From Nymphaea colorata (taxonomy: Eukaryota; Streptophyta; Magnoliopsida; Nymphaeales; Nymphaeaceae), in NCBI RefSeq assembly GCF_008831285.2, contig NC_045142.1:12290716-12354715 (forward strand): 64,000 nucleotides of DNA, written 5' to 3'. The first letter of the stretch is position 1. The number at the start of each line of letters is the position of its first letter. Positions 1-13,500 of the stretch are shown here, one piece after another. The translations under genes and the position numbers were made by a program. Under the pieces are notes generated by a model. The model was not told where the DNA came from. It did no database searches and saw only the letters and a list, made by a program, of their open reading frames with translations.

Positions 1-2022
1 TTGAAAATAATGCTTTAAAGAAAGGGGAGCTCGATCAGTTGTGCTCTCTTGACTTGAGGCTTTTTTGTGTTTCCTTTGATGGTGTTTTTCTTGGGGAGAG
101 GAAGAGAGAAAGAGAGGGAGAAACTTGTTCTCCACTCATTTGAACCAACAAATGGGATTGGGAGAGAAGAGAAAGTAAAAGATTGAGAAGGAATTAGCTT
201 CCTTTGTTATTTAGGGCTGTTCTCTCATTCTTTTCTGTTTATTTGTTAAAGACTGGAGGCAAGGAAAAGAGAGTTTCTGCATACTCATCTTTAGGTGATA
301 TTCTTTCACTTCTATCTTTTATTTGCATTGTTGCATATCCATTTTGGTGATTATAAGCTTTTCATTCATTGTTACATATATCGGGTATGCGTATTATACG
401 GCGATGAAGTTCTTGTGTATAATACAGCAAAGTTATACATCTCGAGAAAGTCTTCGCAAATTTTTTAAAAATTTAAAACATTTAATAAATCCTCAAAATT
501 ATAAAAAAATAAAAATTAATCAAAACTATGAAAAAAGCATGTTTAATACACTTTTTTTCATGTTCTTTACTTTCTGGCATTTAAAAAAAAAAAGTCTAAT
601 GGCCGTTTAGGTGGGAGTATCATGTTTTTATGTGTATGGTGAAGAAGTGTTTATTTACAAGTTATTGTGAGCCATCATCTCCATTTGTAAAGTTTGATTT
701 GAGCTTATTTTTTCCAACAGAAACTTGCTGAGAGATGACTCCTACCTTTATTAAAAAAATCAAGAAAGAATACAACGAAGAATAAAATTAATCGAAGCAG
801 GTCACACAAAACCTACTGAAAGGAAAAATAGTTACCCTCAGGCCGGCGAGCCCAAGTCATCCCTGAATTCAAGGGAACTGGACTCAGTAGTCTTAAAATG
901 GATCTATTAGGGTTAAAGTCTGAAACCATTAACCTAGTCTGGTTCGAGGCATATCCCTATATCTCACTCGGTCCAAGCTCGGTTCAACAATAGCTCTTTT
1001 AAAGATTCTGCTCCATGAATATGGACCCCAATCAGCCAAACATCTCCATTAATTGTAGGGAAATGCTCTTCTATTGAGGAGCGTAGATATGTGGGGCGTA
1101 TGCCCGATGGAGCTTAATCTAAAACTTTTAATTTACATGTCCAAATTCTAATTGATCAAAATATCCATTCGTTCCAGTATGAATAGTAACTGTGTTCATC
1201 CACCGCGAGAGGCGATGATTGGGATTGTTTGAGCAACTCCCGTAATAGTTGACCTCTTGGCTCTTGCCAATTGATTCTGAGTATACTTATATAGAATTTC
1301 AGTGGACCTGGGTTTAGTTATACAAAGCAGCCCTACGAGACCCAAGTCGCAGCCCCAAAACGAATTGAAAGTTTATTAATTATATATTTAGTGCCCATGA
1401 AAAAAAAACTCTGGCCAAGGCTTCTGCGTCTATCTAAAGCAATAGATCAGCTGCTTCCCACCTCCCTCAACTGAGCCTCGAAAGTACCTGATCCTGCACG
1501 CCGACCGATTTGCTCTAATACCATAACAAAGATGAAGGCAACGAGAAAGAAGAAACCAGAATTATAGCCCCATGCACGTTCACCTACATTCATAGAAGAA
1601 TCGATGATGGCAGCTTGGGCGAGCAAGACCTTTATTTAATGAAAGCTTATCGGCACGCTTGATTCCATGAATGCATTGTTACATTAATGTCGATACTTTC
1701 CAGTTGCAAGATTACCGTAGCTTCTTTATTAGTTTCAACAGTTTAAATTCATCAATAGCCTTCAAGTTTAAAATGGCATTTTTCTCTGCTGATAACAATG
1801 ATCACCTTCTTCACTGAAACAATCTCGTCTATAGATATATTCCTCCAATTCTCACCTTCCTGGTCAGTGATACCTTTGTTTTGCAGAATTCCCCAAAGAA
1901 ACAAGCAGGTGTAAGGGTTAGGCAATTTGTTGCTTAAGCACCTGCATGTTCCAGCATTCTGGTTATGACCATCTGATTTTACTTATGCTCGGGACATGAG
2001 AAGGATTAATCCCACCGCCCAA
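1..2022. other. Intergenic stretch, no gene recognised
   Basis: No open frame here resembles a protein I know, and the one short ORF (323-610) is AT-rich and low in complexity. A 12-base match to a copia primer-binding site on the minus strand (1512-1523, one mismatch to the usual TGGTATCAGAGC) hints at an old retroelement border, but no long terminal repeat could be paired with it. This region lies downstream of the aminopeptidase gene. Confidence 0.5.
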
Positions 2023-2208
2023 TATACCTGGGCATCGGGCCAGCCCGGCCCGGTAAGAGTCGGACCCGATGCCCGATACCCAAGCCCGGGCCCAGCCCAA
2101 TTAAAATAAAAAATGTAAAATATAAAATACATTTTAATAATAAAATTTATATTATTATTAAATTAAAATAATATAAAAAATACAATCGGGAGCCCGATGC
2201 CCAGGCTT
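2023..2208. mobile_element. Short MITE with 9-bp target duplication
   Basis: A 186-bp element is flanked by a perfect 9-bp direct repeat, ACCGCCCAA, at 2014-2022 and 2209-2217. Near both ends is the same 14-base word in inverted orientation: CCTGGGCATCGGGC at 2027-2040 and its complement at 2192-2205. The interior is AT-rich and has no coding capacity. A 9-bp duplication is typical of Mutator-like elements, although an 8-bp (hAT) reading of the same repeat cannot be excluded. Confidence 0.7.
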
Positions 2209-2539
2209 ACCGCCCAAGCGAGAGCCGAAGAGTCCTCTCTTCCCTAGGGTCCAGACCTGCATCGACACTAGGCAGTGAAATATGATCTTCACATGTTTAA
2301 CATGCATGTAGAGACTATTGACTTTAATGTTGAAGCAACAAGGCAACATAGTTGCAAGGGATACTCCAAACATATCCATACATATGAGACACCGAGAGAG
2401 AGAGAGAAGCAGATGTGCTACAAATACTCAATTAAACGTTGTTTAGTTCAGTACGAGAAAGAGAAAATGACCTGTAATCATAGGCAAAAAGCCTATCATT
2501 AAGTCCAAAGGGCAGAGGGTCACACCTACGGTAGTCCTC

Positions 2540-5500
2540 TCAGAAATCCACACTTAGCCTGGCATCAAGACCAAAGAATTCCTGGAAAAAAGCCTTGAAG
2601 TGTTCATAGGAGTGAAGCACATCGTCAACACCGCACATCTCTCTTATGCTGTGCATGGACAGCTGAGGAGCACCAACGTCCACAGTACGGATCCCTACAC
2701 CACTGGCCAATATAGGACCAATGGTCGAACCACATCCCATGTCATTGCGAACAACAAAATCCTGTAGTAGACTTCCACATTAGGTGAGGAATTCAGAAAC
2801 TTCTAAGTTCAAGTCAACTGACTGTTGGTAGATGCAATTTGGGAATATAAAGCACTATGCGGTTAGGGAACTCACCTGAACAGGAATATTGTGCCTCTCT
2901 GCAATCTCTCTAAATAGAAATGCCGTCACTGCATTGGTTGCATACCGTTGATTGGCATTGTGCTTGATAACAAGGCCTCCATGCAACTTCGGCTGGTGGT
3001 TGTCTTCATGTTTGCTCTGTAATTGGGTCAGACCCTCTAATGTTAATTTATGGGCAGCAATGTGGCTACAAAGAGATTGAAGATGGCTCGTATGTCTTAC
3101 CATATAATTTGGATGCAATGCATGGGCCATATCTGCGGAGACAAGAAAACTTTTCTGTATAGCTTTCTCAATGAGCTGAGATCAATGTAAATCACCAAAT
3201 CAATATAAATAAGAAAAGAGGTGCAAATGGAAATACTGTTACAGTAGGCAGATGCAACATAAGCAAAATGGTTCTTCATAACCTCATATTCTTCTTGGTC
3301 AATAGGTTCAACATCAAAGGTGCAATGCATTAATTGAATGCAAATGCAGCCACACCAAGTGATGTGTTTGATTTTAAGCTAAAATGATAAGTTTTAATAG
3401 AAGAGAAAAAAGTGAATTAACAGAGAAGAATTTACAACAAAAACAATGTGGCCTTGCTGGTTGACCCGTTTTCTGTGATTACTATTGCCAAAATAATAAA
3501 ACTAAACTCAGACTTGTAAGATTAGTCTTGATCAAAGATTTTCTCAGGAAATTTGATTTGACTTTTTGACTTAAGATCAACTAATTCCAAGAAGCATTGC
3601 AGGGGAAGAAATGCTGCATGGATGATTTTGGCTAAAATTTAGGAGCAACGATAACTCCATAGAAGACACTAAGAAAGCATGGGTGAAAGATATATTTGAG
3701 ACTACCTAGGTTGCAATAGAACACCCATGAGATTAAAATGGCCAAAGCACCCTACTAATAAAGCATGGGTGAGAGATATGCATTGACTAACAAGATCATG
3801 CAGCACCCATGAGAGAATGTTTATCAGTGAATTTGCGTGGAATCAGGACTAACAAATATGAGCCTGCATAAAACAGATGCACATTAATTGCATTATGAGT
3901 CAAATGACCCCACTTAGTGCCTTCCCAAAATATTGCCAGGCTACTTGGATAGACTCATTTAAATGGCTTATTTGCACTGATACACTAACAGCAAATACAA
4001 ACAGTCAGATGAACCAGGGATACAGAGGCAACAAAAAATTGAGGGTTGACAAATGAAGAATAAGCTGGCAAAACTTTACAGATGGAACAGACATTAATAT
4101 GAATCTCGGAAAGATGGTTTACTTAAGTAGAATAGATTGATCTGTTTGGTAAATGCAATTCAAAAGCTGGAGTAACGTAGTAAAAGGAACTACAGTACCA
4201 GTTTTACCTTGGAATCTGAAGAGCTAAAGCCGTTCGTGACTCTCCCTAGGGCATCTAGCATAGCAGGAGATCCAGCCCCTTGAGCTGAGTTAGACCCAAC
4301 CTCTTCATGATCAAACAGAGCAACCATCCTTACACCAGTCTCATTATCAAGAGAATCCTCAGATGATGTAGCATCCATTAGTGCCTGCGATTGTTGTAAT
4401 GAAGATGCATAGGTAGAAAAAGGTCATTGAGTTTAACTCCTAACTACTTCACGATTACATGTACTCAGATTACCTCCTTAAGATATCTACTTCAGGAAAT
4501 TGTCTTATACATGACAATCATCCTTCAAAACCATCTGAAATTGGGAATAAAAAACAACTCTAAATAAAGAGAGGCATTGTTTGTACGTGCACATATAAGT
4601 AGCATCATCACAAACTCTAGACATCTAAATTTTCGTCATTAATCTAAATAGCTGTATCTTTCAAATCATGACCATATTTTGTAGTCAACACTGCTGAAAA
4701 ATGAATGGACCTCAATGCTTTACACTGTAACACTCCAGATTTGTCTATTGGCTTTTCATTCTTTAAATGACAAAGCACAATATTGAAACTCTGTAATATA
4801 AAACGATATTTCTTATTAATAAGTGTAGAGATACAATTAATTATATGATTGACAAAAAATACTAAATCATTATGAATGGAAAATTGTTGCATCAAGAATG
4901 GTTGTGAAGTTGCACCCTCCACACATTAATTTTTTTTTTCCTTACAAAATGGGTAAATTTTACCCCAAACAGTGACCATATATCTTTGTTTCAACTTTTG
5001 CAGGTCTGATATGAACTTGCATTTATCTTTAGCATGATCCGCAACTTGACTGGCTATCATTTCATCCAACATTAAAGAAAACCCATGATTTTATGAACCC
5101 TTGAAATTTATAGAAATTCCATACCTGTCAAATTGTTTACCTCTTATAAAAACTTCTTGCATGTTGAACAATACAACCCGAGTTAATTCCTATGGAACTG
5201 AATGTGTATATCCCTTACATAATTTGGATTATTTTACGCAGTAAAATGATTCTTCCGTACTTTGCCCACACCAGCTATATATATACAACAAATACACACA
5301 TTAACATTCAGCCATTTACAAAAATGTAAATGAAATTTTGAAGGTGAAAATGACTTTTTAAACTGGAAAGGAAACAATATAGTTTCACATTACCCACAAT
5401 TTTATAGGTGATTTTGCTATTTCTACTAGTTGAGGCTGATAATGTTACTACAACTAGTTTAAGTTAGACAAGGCTCTGTGGATGAGAATGGATGAATGTG

Positions 5501-6927
5501 AAACTATTCCTGCATCAAAACAAAACAAAGACCAACTTATTTTCTATCATCAACTCTGAAATTTGATGAGGATTGAAGAAGCGTGTGGGGATTGATCTAC
5601 AAGACACAACAAATTTTCAACTTTTATGTTTTCCATTTGACCTCCTGAATGCTTAATTATTCATTAATTCCTAACTGCTAAAATTATTCTTCTTATACAT
5701 AAAAGTAAAGAGTTTAACAGAGAATGCAGCCAAACAACCTACTCCCGAGGCATCAAGGCTAAACCATTTAGAATCCAATCACTATACGCACTATGACTGA
5801 TCCCAGTGTCAGCAAGTTGGAAATCATGAAACAAGTCGGAAAGAGAAAATGAAAAGATAAAATCCTTGCTTCTCTAAACAAAATTACTTATTATGGAAAT
5901 TATGCCAAAGACCCAAAAGGTGATGCGTACAGGGGTCAAAAGAAGAAAAGCACCTAACATTTTGCATGTTGTTAACACAACATCTGTTTGGGTAGGATTG
6001 AAAACATTCACATAGGGGTAGGATTGAAAACATTCACATAGAACTGTTTCTATATCTCTTAGCTGACAACTATTTACCTTCAAAGAGCAAAATGACATAC
6101 AAAGATTGTCTAGCCTGCCTGAAAACACGAACTCCTTAGCAGCACCACCAATTACACTTGGTTGAGTATCACAAAGTTGCAACTCGAAATCACATATTTC
6201 ACCTGGTTCACATCCAGCTTGAGCTGCAAGCAACTGAAAGATAATACAAGGGTACAACCATCATAAATATATGAATACCTAATAAAATTAATGCATGTAA
6301 TGCACAACCAACTGCTTACAATATGGAAAAATCTTTCCCCTAAAGATGGAATTTATTAAGAGAATGGATGTCACCCACATAAGAATGATAGACTATTGGA
6401 TACCTGCAGTAAAACAGGATGATGCTTCTTGTTAGCCACAGACTTCTTTTCATCACCATGTTTTCCATCACATTCAGTATCATTTTCTAGTGATCCATTT
6501 TCAGCTGGCAGCTTGTTCACTTCAGCCTGAGATGCTATAAACATCAACCATGTGATGGCATTTGAAAAGAGGCAGAGAAAACTGTACAAAATCAGTATAA
6601 AAGACTGGACAAGAAGCTTGTTTCTCTGGTAATATCATAAATTCAAAATAGAATCAGTTTCAATACTTTGACAGAAGATCCTATGTGGACTCCTTGCTTG
6701 AATCATGGATGTGTTTCTCCATGCTTTTCAGTCTGACATATTATCCTACCTAAACTCTTACATGAATGTGCTTCTCTATATTTTTCTCTGATGTATTTCC
6801 TCTTTATTAAGGATTTAATGCCATCATAAAGGGCAACAAAAGTAGAACGTAGCTATGTCACATCGGTTTGGACATAAACACTTGTGCAAAGCATTTTCAA
6901 AAAACTTGCATTTGGGGCAAGGCTTTA

Positions 6928-7002
<75 letters not shown>

Positions 7003-8456
7003 TACAGTAATAATAAGGTTTTAAGCAAACAAATACATATATTTGTTATCTATAAACTACAAATGTACATAGAGAGAGAGAGAGTATATATAAATATATA
7101 TACTTTTCACTGTTTATTAGAATTATAATAGAATACAATTGTATGACAAGCAATGTGAACATGGAGATTATGTTGAGGACCTAAGTCACATGGGTATGGG
7201 TGTGATACAGATACGGCCCACGGGTATGGAGGTGCGGGTATGGCGAATTAAGAAATTCTGGATGCGGGGGTATGATAGAGTGTATATATAAATATATATA
7301 TTATTATATATAATAGTCCATGAATTTTCAAAATCAAAGAAAAATGAGAGGAAAATATAGAATCTTGGTGGAAGGGAAATACAAAAGAAGAGAAAAATCG
7401 AAATTAAAGAAAAGATTAAGCTTGTAAATATAATTTTTTATGTTTTAAAGTACAGCCATACCCATGAACCTGTATTGCCTCACCCGCATACCGACACGGG
7501 TACATGGGCAAATCACACATACCCATGTGACTTAGTTGAGACTTGCATTCCCTAAAAAAAGATTAAATTAGTAACTTTAAGCTTCAATGTAGGCTTTTAA
7601 ATTTTAGAAATTATAAATAGAGATTTATAGTCTATGTCACATAGGTATGGGTATGGCCCGTATGGGTATGGAGAAGCCGACACGGGTACTGCAATTTTAG
7701 AAAATTTTGGTATGGGGGTACGGCAAAAAAAGTGTATCTATATCTATATACATATACAACACATTATTAAGACCATTTTTAATAGTTTCTTTCAAAATTT
7801 CTACATGTATTTTTATAAAACATCAATAAATTAACAAAAATATGGTTAAAATGTAAGAAAAAATGAAAAAAAATGGTTTGGATCAGTTCCGACTGAGAAC
7901 TGATCCAAGCTGTACCACTGCCATACCGCCATATCAGTACCAGCGCACCACCGTACTGGTACTGGTACGTGGGCATATCCCACAAACCACTGTGACATAG
8001 TTTATAGTTGATCTTTACGAAACTAGAAGATTTTGTGTGCTTCAAAATATTGCAAAGCAGTAATGATAGATAGTATGCTAATATAGTCTTTAAGATTAAC
8101 TTTTGATTGCTCGACATTATTAAATTTGCTCTTTCAAACTTTTGCATGTTTATTATTCTATGGAATGTTTTATGTGAGTGTTTTCAAGCATTTTAATTGT
8201 TCTGTTGTTACGAGTTAGTAATCATTATTTGTTCATTAAGAAATTCTTTGGGTAACTGTTAGTTTTAAGAAGTATTGCATTTTATTGGTTTACTTTGTTT
8301 TCCTCAAATGCTTAGTGTGCCTATTTCTACCAAGGGTCTAAGCTCAATTCACCGACTAGGCCGCACGAGTGCTTTTTACAACATTGCACAGACTGATAGA
8401 AATCTAGCACCAATATCTGTAACCAGAAAACAGCACTCACGCAGGAAGATAGAGAT

Positions 8457-8493
<37 letters not shown>

Positions 8494-11400
8494 ACAAGAA
8501 GAAACTGAGGAGAAGAAGCCGTAGCCAAAATGGTTTGCACGGCCTCTATTTATAATCCCATTTTCAGAATTCTAAGAGTCTCCAATCGTAGAATCCTAGG
8601 AGATTTCACAAGCTCCAAGGACATTAATTACATCATAGAAACCTAAGAGACTTCACATATTACAAGGATATTAACTATAACATAGAATCCTAGGAGACTT
8701 CCCATATAACAAAGATATTAACTACAACATAGAATCCTAGGAGACTCTTCACATGTTACAAGGACATTAAATATCTTAACACATTCAACAAGGAGGTGGA
8801 ATCCTAAGAGACTCCTCTTCAACGTGCTGGTGAAGGATTTATATTTTAACACCCTCCCTCAAGTTGTGCATGGTTTTGCACCATGTACAACTTGCCTTTT
8901 AGAAACCAGAATCGTTCCTTTGTTAATCCTTTTGTAAATAAGTCTGCAACTTGTTCATCTGTACGAACATAAATAGGCTGAATCTCCTTGTCTTCCACCT
9001 TTTGTCTAACAAAGTGTTGATCAATCTCAATGTGCTTTGTTCGACCATGTTGTACGGGATTAAAGGCAATGTTAATAGCGCTTTGATTATCGCACATTAA
9101 CATTGATGTTTTAATCTTTTCTCCAATGTCTTCTAGCAAATGTCTAACCCATGTAACTTCAGCAGTACCTGCAGCCATGCATCTGTATTCAGCTTCAGTG
9201 CTGGATCTTGCTACTGCCTTTTGCTTTCGACAACTCCAAGACACAAGATTACGTCCAATGAAAATACAAAAACCAGAAATGGACTTTCTTTGATCGGGAT
9301 CTCCAGCCCAATCTGCATCTGTGAATGTCATAAGTTGATGTCCAGTAGTTATATTTTCACTCTTACCATAAACTAAGCCATCTCCTGCTGTCCCTTTAAG
9401 ATATCTTAATATTCTTTTGACAGCATCCATGTGAATATCTCTAGGTGCATGCATAAATTGAGATACTTGATTCACAGCATATATAATATCTGGTCTAGTA
9501 AATGTAAGATATTGAAGTGCCCCAACAATACTTCGATATTGCGTAGGATCTTCATATAACTCCCCATCTTGAGCACTTAGTCTTTGATTTAGAACACTAG
9601 GAGTTCCAACAGGCTTACAATCAGACATACCTGACTTTTTCAGCAGATCCAACGTGTATTTCTGTTGTGTCAATGTGAGGCGATTATTGTGCCTATCAAT
9701 CTCCACTCCAAGAAAGAATCGTAAATCACCAAGCTCTTTCATTTTGAAGTTTTGCATCATCAAAACTTTAGCTTCTTCTATGTGTTTTTCTGAATTGCCT
9801 GTGATAACAATATCATCAACATATATAAAAAGTAAAGTAAATATGTTTTCCTTTCGATAAATGAAAAGAGAGTGATCTAGAGGACATCTCCGAAAACCAC
9901 ATTCTTGAATCTTGCAAGAGAAACTGTCAAACCACGAATGTGAGGCCTGTTTAAGTCCATAAATAGATTTTCTTAGTTTGCAAACCCATGCATGAGAGTC
10001 TCCTTTCGTGTATCCTGGAGGTTGTTCCATATATACTTCCTCCCTTAAATCACCATGAAGAAAAGCATTCTTCACGTCCATTTGATGTAGTCTCCATCCA
10101 TATTCAACTGCCAATGATATAATCACGCGAATTGTTCCCATTTTGATCACAGGGCTGAATGTCTCATCATAATCTTCTCCATATTGTTGTGTAAACTCTT
10201 TTGCTACTAACCTTGCTTTGTGTCTTTCTATGCTGCCGTCAGGTTTGTATTTAATTTTGTATACCCATTTGGAGCCCACTACGTTCTTTTCGTGTGGCCT
10301 CGGAACGATCTCCCATGTTCCACATTCATGCAAGGCATCCATTTCTTCTTTCATAGCCTTTCTCCAATGATGTGATTTTGATGCTTGATCAAATGAAGTA
10401 GGTTCTTCCTCCTTGCCAACTTTTGCCATGAATAACTGAAAATCAAGTGATAAAGAATCATAGCTAACCCACCTGTGAATGGGATGACGAATGCGTTGGG
10501 ATCTTCTAAGGTGGGGCATGTTGTCTTCTTCACTGTGAGCATCTCTGTCCCTTAGTCGTCGACTGTAGATAAGACCCGAATACCGATGTGCATCGTTGCT
10601 CTGTTCTTCATTATTGTTTTCGTGATGACTTTATGACTGTGTTGGATCTTCTTGATTTTCACTTTGAGCCATATCCGACGGTTGTATTGCTCTCTCTGAA
10701 TCTTCACTTTGAGGCACATCATTTTCTATAACAGGATCTGCATTGAATAACTGTGTACTGGTCCAGGGATCATAAGATTCAATGGTCATAGGCATGTCAT
10801 TTGTATTATCAAAACTATGTTCATCAAAAATGACATTTCTTGAAGTTTTGATACGTTTAGTTGTTGGATCATAGCATCGAAAACCTTTATATTCATCAGC
10901 ATATCCAACGAATCTACATTGAATAGCTTTGTCTTGAAACTTGTTCCTCAAGGCAGCATCAACGTGAACATAGCATACACAACCAAAAACCTTCAAGTTC
11001 TTGTAATCAGGTTGTTTGCCTAAGAGTGTAAAATATGGCGATTTAGACATCAAGAGTGTCATAGGCAAACAATTTATTATGTATACAGCAGTATGGAAGG
11101 CTTCAGTCCACAAGGAAATGGGCACATTAGTATCATGCATCATGCTCATGGCGCTTTCAACTATATGTCGATGTTTCCGCTCAACTACACCATTTTGTTG
11201 TGGTGTGTAAGGGCAGGAAATTTGTCTAGTTATCCCTTTTTCACGTAGAAATTCAATAAAATCAAGCGAGGAATATTCTCCCCCTCCATCACATTGAAAA
11301 TGCACCACATTGGATGAAAATTTAGTTTGAATCAAGGCATAGAAGTTTCGAAATATGTGAGGTACTTCTGATTTGTGTTTCATGAAGTAAATCCAGGTGA

Positions 11401-13448
11401 AACGTGAGTAAGAGTCAATGAATAAGACATAATATCTTGACCCAGACATGGAATCAATAGGGACTGGCCCCCATACATCAGAAAAAATAGTTTCAAAAGG
11501 TTTGGAAGCCCTTTGATTTATATTATGGAAAGGTAAAACATGACTCTTACAAAGTCCACAACTTGAATATTTTTTGACACTTGAAGTAAGAGGTAAACTT
11601 AATCTTGGAATGAGACTATCTGTGACAAGTTTTTCAATGAAATGTCGACCGCAGTGTCCTAGCCGACTATGCCACAAATAGACTCCAAAAATTGGTTAGG
11701 GCCCCTTACTTTTGATTGAAAATGGCAAGAACTTGGCACTGATGACGCATTATGAGAAAGAGAAAATGTCTTCAATCCTATATCAAAAGTGGATGAATCC
11801 TTGGGTAGACATTCCTTGAGGACGTACATATTCCCTTGACGCTCCCCTCTAGCGAACATTTTCTTCGTTTGGAGGTCCTTGACATAGACAAAAGAAGGTG
11901 TGAATTCAACAGAAGAGCTTGTATCATCAATGAGTTTAGAAATGGATATGATGTTCTTTTTAATATTGGGAGCAAGAACAACATTAGACAGTGATAGAGA
12001 CGAGGATGACAATGGAATATGTGCATTTCCAATATGTGTAATAGGATGAGATTTTCCATCACCTGTTATAATGCAACTTCTACCGTAATGAGGGGATAAG
12101 TTAGTCAATTTACCTGCATTTCCTGTCACATGGGTAGCTGCACCTGAATCCAAGAACCATTCTCCCTGCTCATTTTGCTTTATAGTCATCTTTAAGAATG
12201 CGGTCATCAATAGCTGTTGCATATCTTCAGCGGTGGATTTAGAACTTTGTCCTCCTTGTTTATAATCATGTCTTACCCCTTTGTTTTTATTTTGAGGATT
12301 AAACCAACATTGTGCCTTCATGTGTCCTTTCTTGTTGCACTGAAAACAAATTGGTATTTTTCTTGAAGTATCCAAGGGAGACATACCTTGGTTATGTGGT
12401 GTTGGTAGAATGCCACGACCACCATGGTTGGAGTTCCCATGGCTCTTACCAAACTTTACATTCATAGCCAACACATTTTGGGAGTTCCCTTGATCAGTCC
12501 TTTCAATGACTCTTTTCATATTCATTTCATGTTGGAGAAGTTTACCTTGTAGTTCGTTGAAGGAAGGCAGAACAGGAAGGACCTCAAGAGCTGTAATAAA
12601 AGCATGATAATCATGCCCAAGTCCATTCAAGGTTTGCTGCACCTTTTCCTTATCAGAAATGTTATTCCCCGAGGCAGCAAGTTGGTCTGCGACGGCCTTA
12701 ATACGCCCCAAATAATCCATGATAGACGTTGAACCTTTGCTCAAATTCTGAAATTCTTTCTTTAAGTACATAATTCGAGCTTCTGATATTTGGGAAAAGG
12801 TATCAGCAAGGGTTTCCCATAATTCTTCTGCAGTACAATCATCAGAAACTGAAAGTAACACTTGTTGAGATAAAGTGGACAAAATATACGCAACCAGACT
12901 TTGATCACGTCTCATCCACATAGCATGTTCAGGATTGTTGTCTTTATGAACAGCAATAACTTCTCCTGCCTCATTTTTTATTTCCTGTAAGACGGATATT
13001 GGTGGAGCCTTTGTTGAACCATCGAGATGTCCAAAGAGGCCTTGACTTCTTATGAAAGGCATGATTTGCCTTTTCCAGATCAGATAATTCTCATGGTTGA
13101 GTTTTTCGGTAATAAGGTGAGGAAGAAAACTTGAGGACATGCTAGAATGCGAAAGGTTTTCCATGACAGCAGAAAGGAATGGTATATAGGTAGAAGATGA
13201 GAGGGAAAGAAGACACGATATAACAAGATGTGTCCTTGGGTAAGCAAGAAGAAAAAGGAACAAGAATTGTGCAAGAGAAAAGTAAATTCAGGATAGAGAC
13301 AAGATGAGAAAAGAGTTCTAACCAGATCAGACCTGTTTGGGCATTTCGTTTGGTAGAGATAATGTAACCTGGCGTTCTGATACCATGATAGAAATCTACC
13401 ACCAATATCTGTAACCAGAAAACAGCACTCACGCAGGAAGACAGAGAT

Positions 13449-13500
<52 letters not shown>

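Noticed and set aside
1512-1523. Copia primer-binding-like site on the minus strand
   Set aside because: It has one mismatch and no paired LTRs or coding remnants were found around it. It could be chance.
6868-7128. 86-aa ORF with long Ser-Leu and Thr-His runs
   Set aside because: It is a translation of a (CT)n(CA)n microsatellite inside an intron. The same applies to ORFs over simple repeats at 27277-27518, 37440-37787, 41320-41526, 58476-58688 and 60453-60964.
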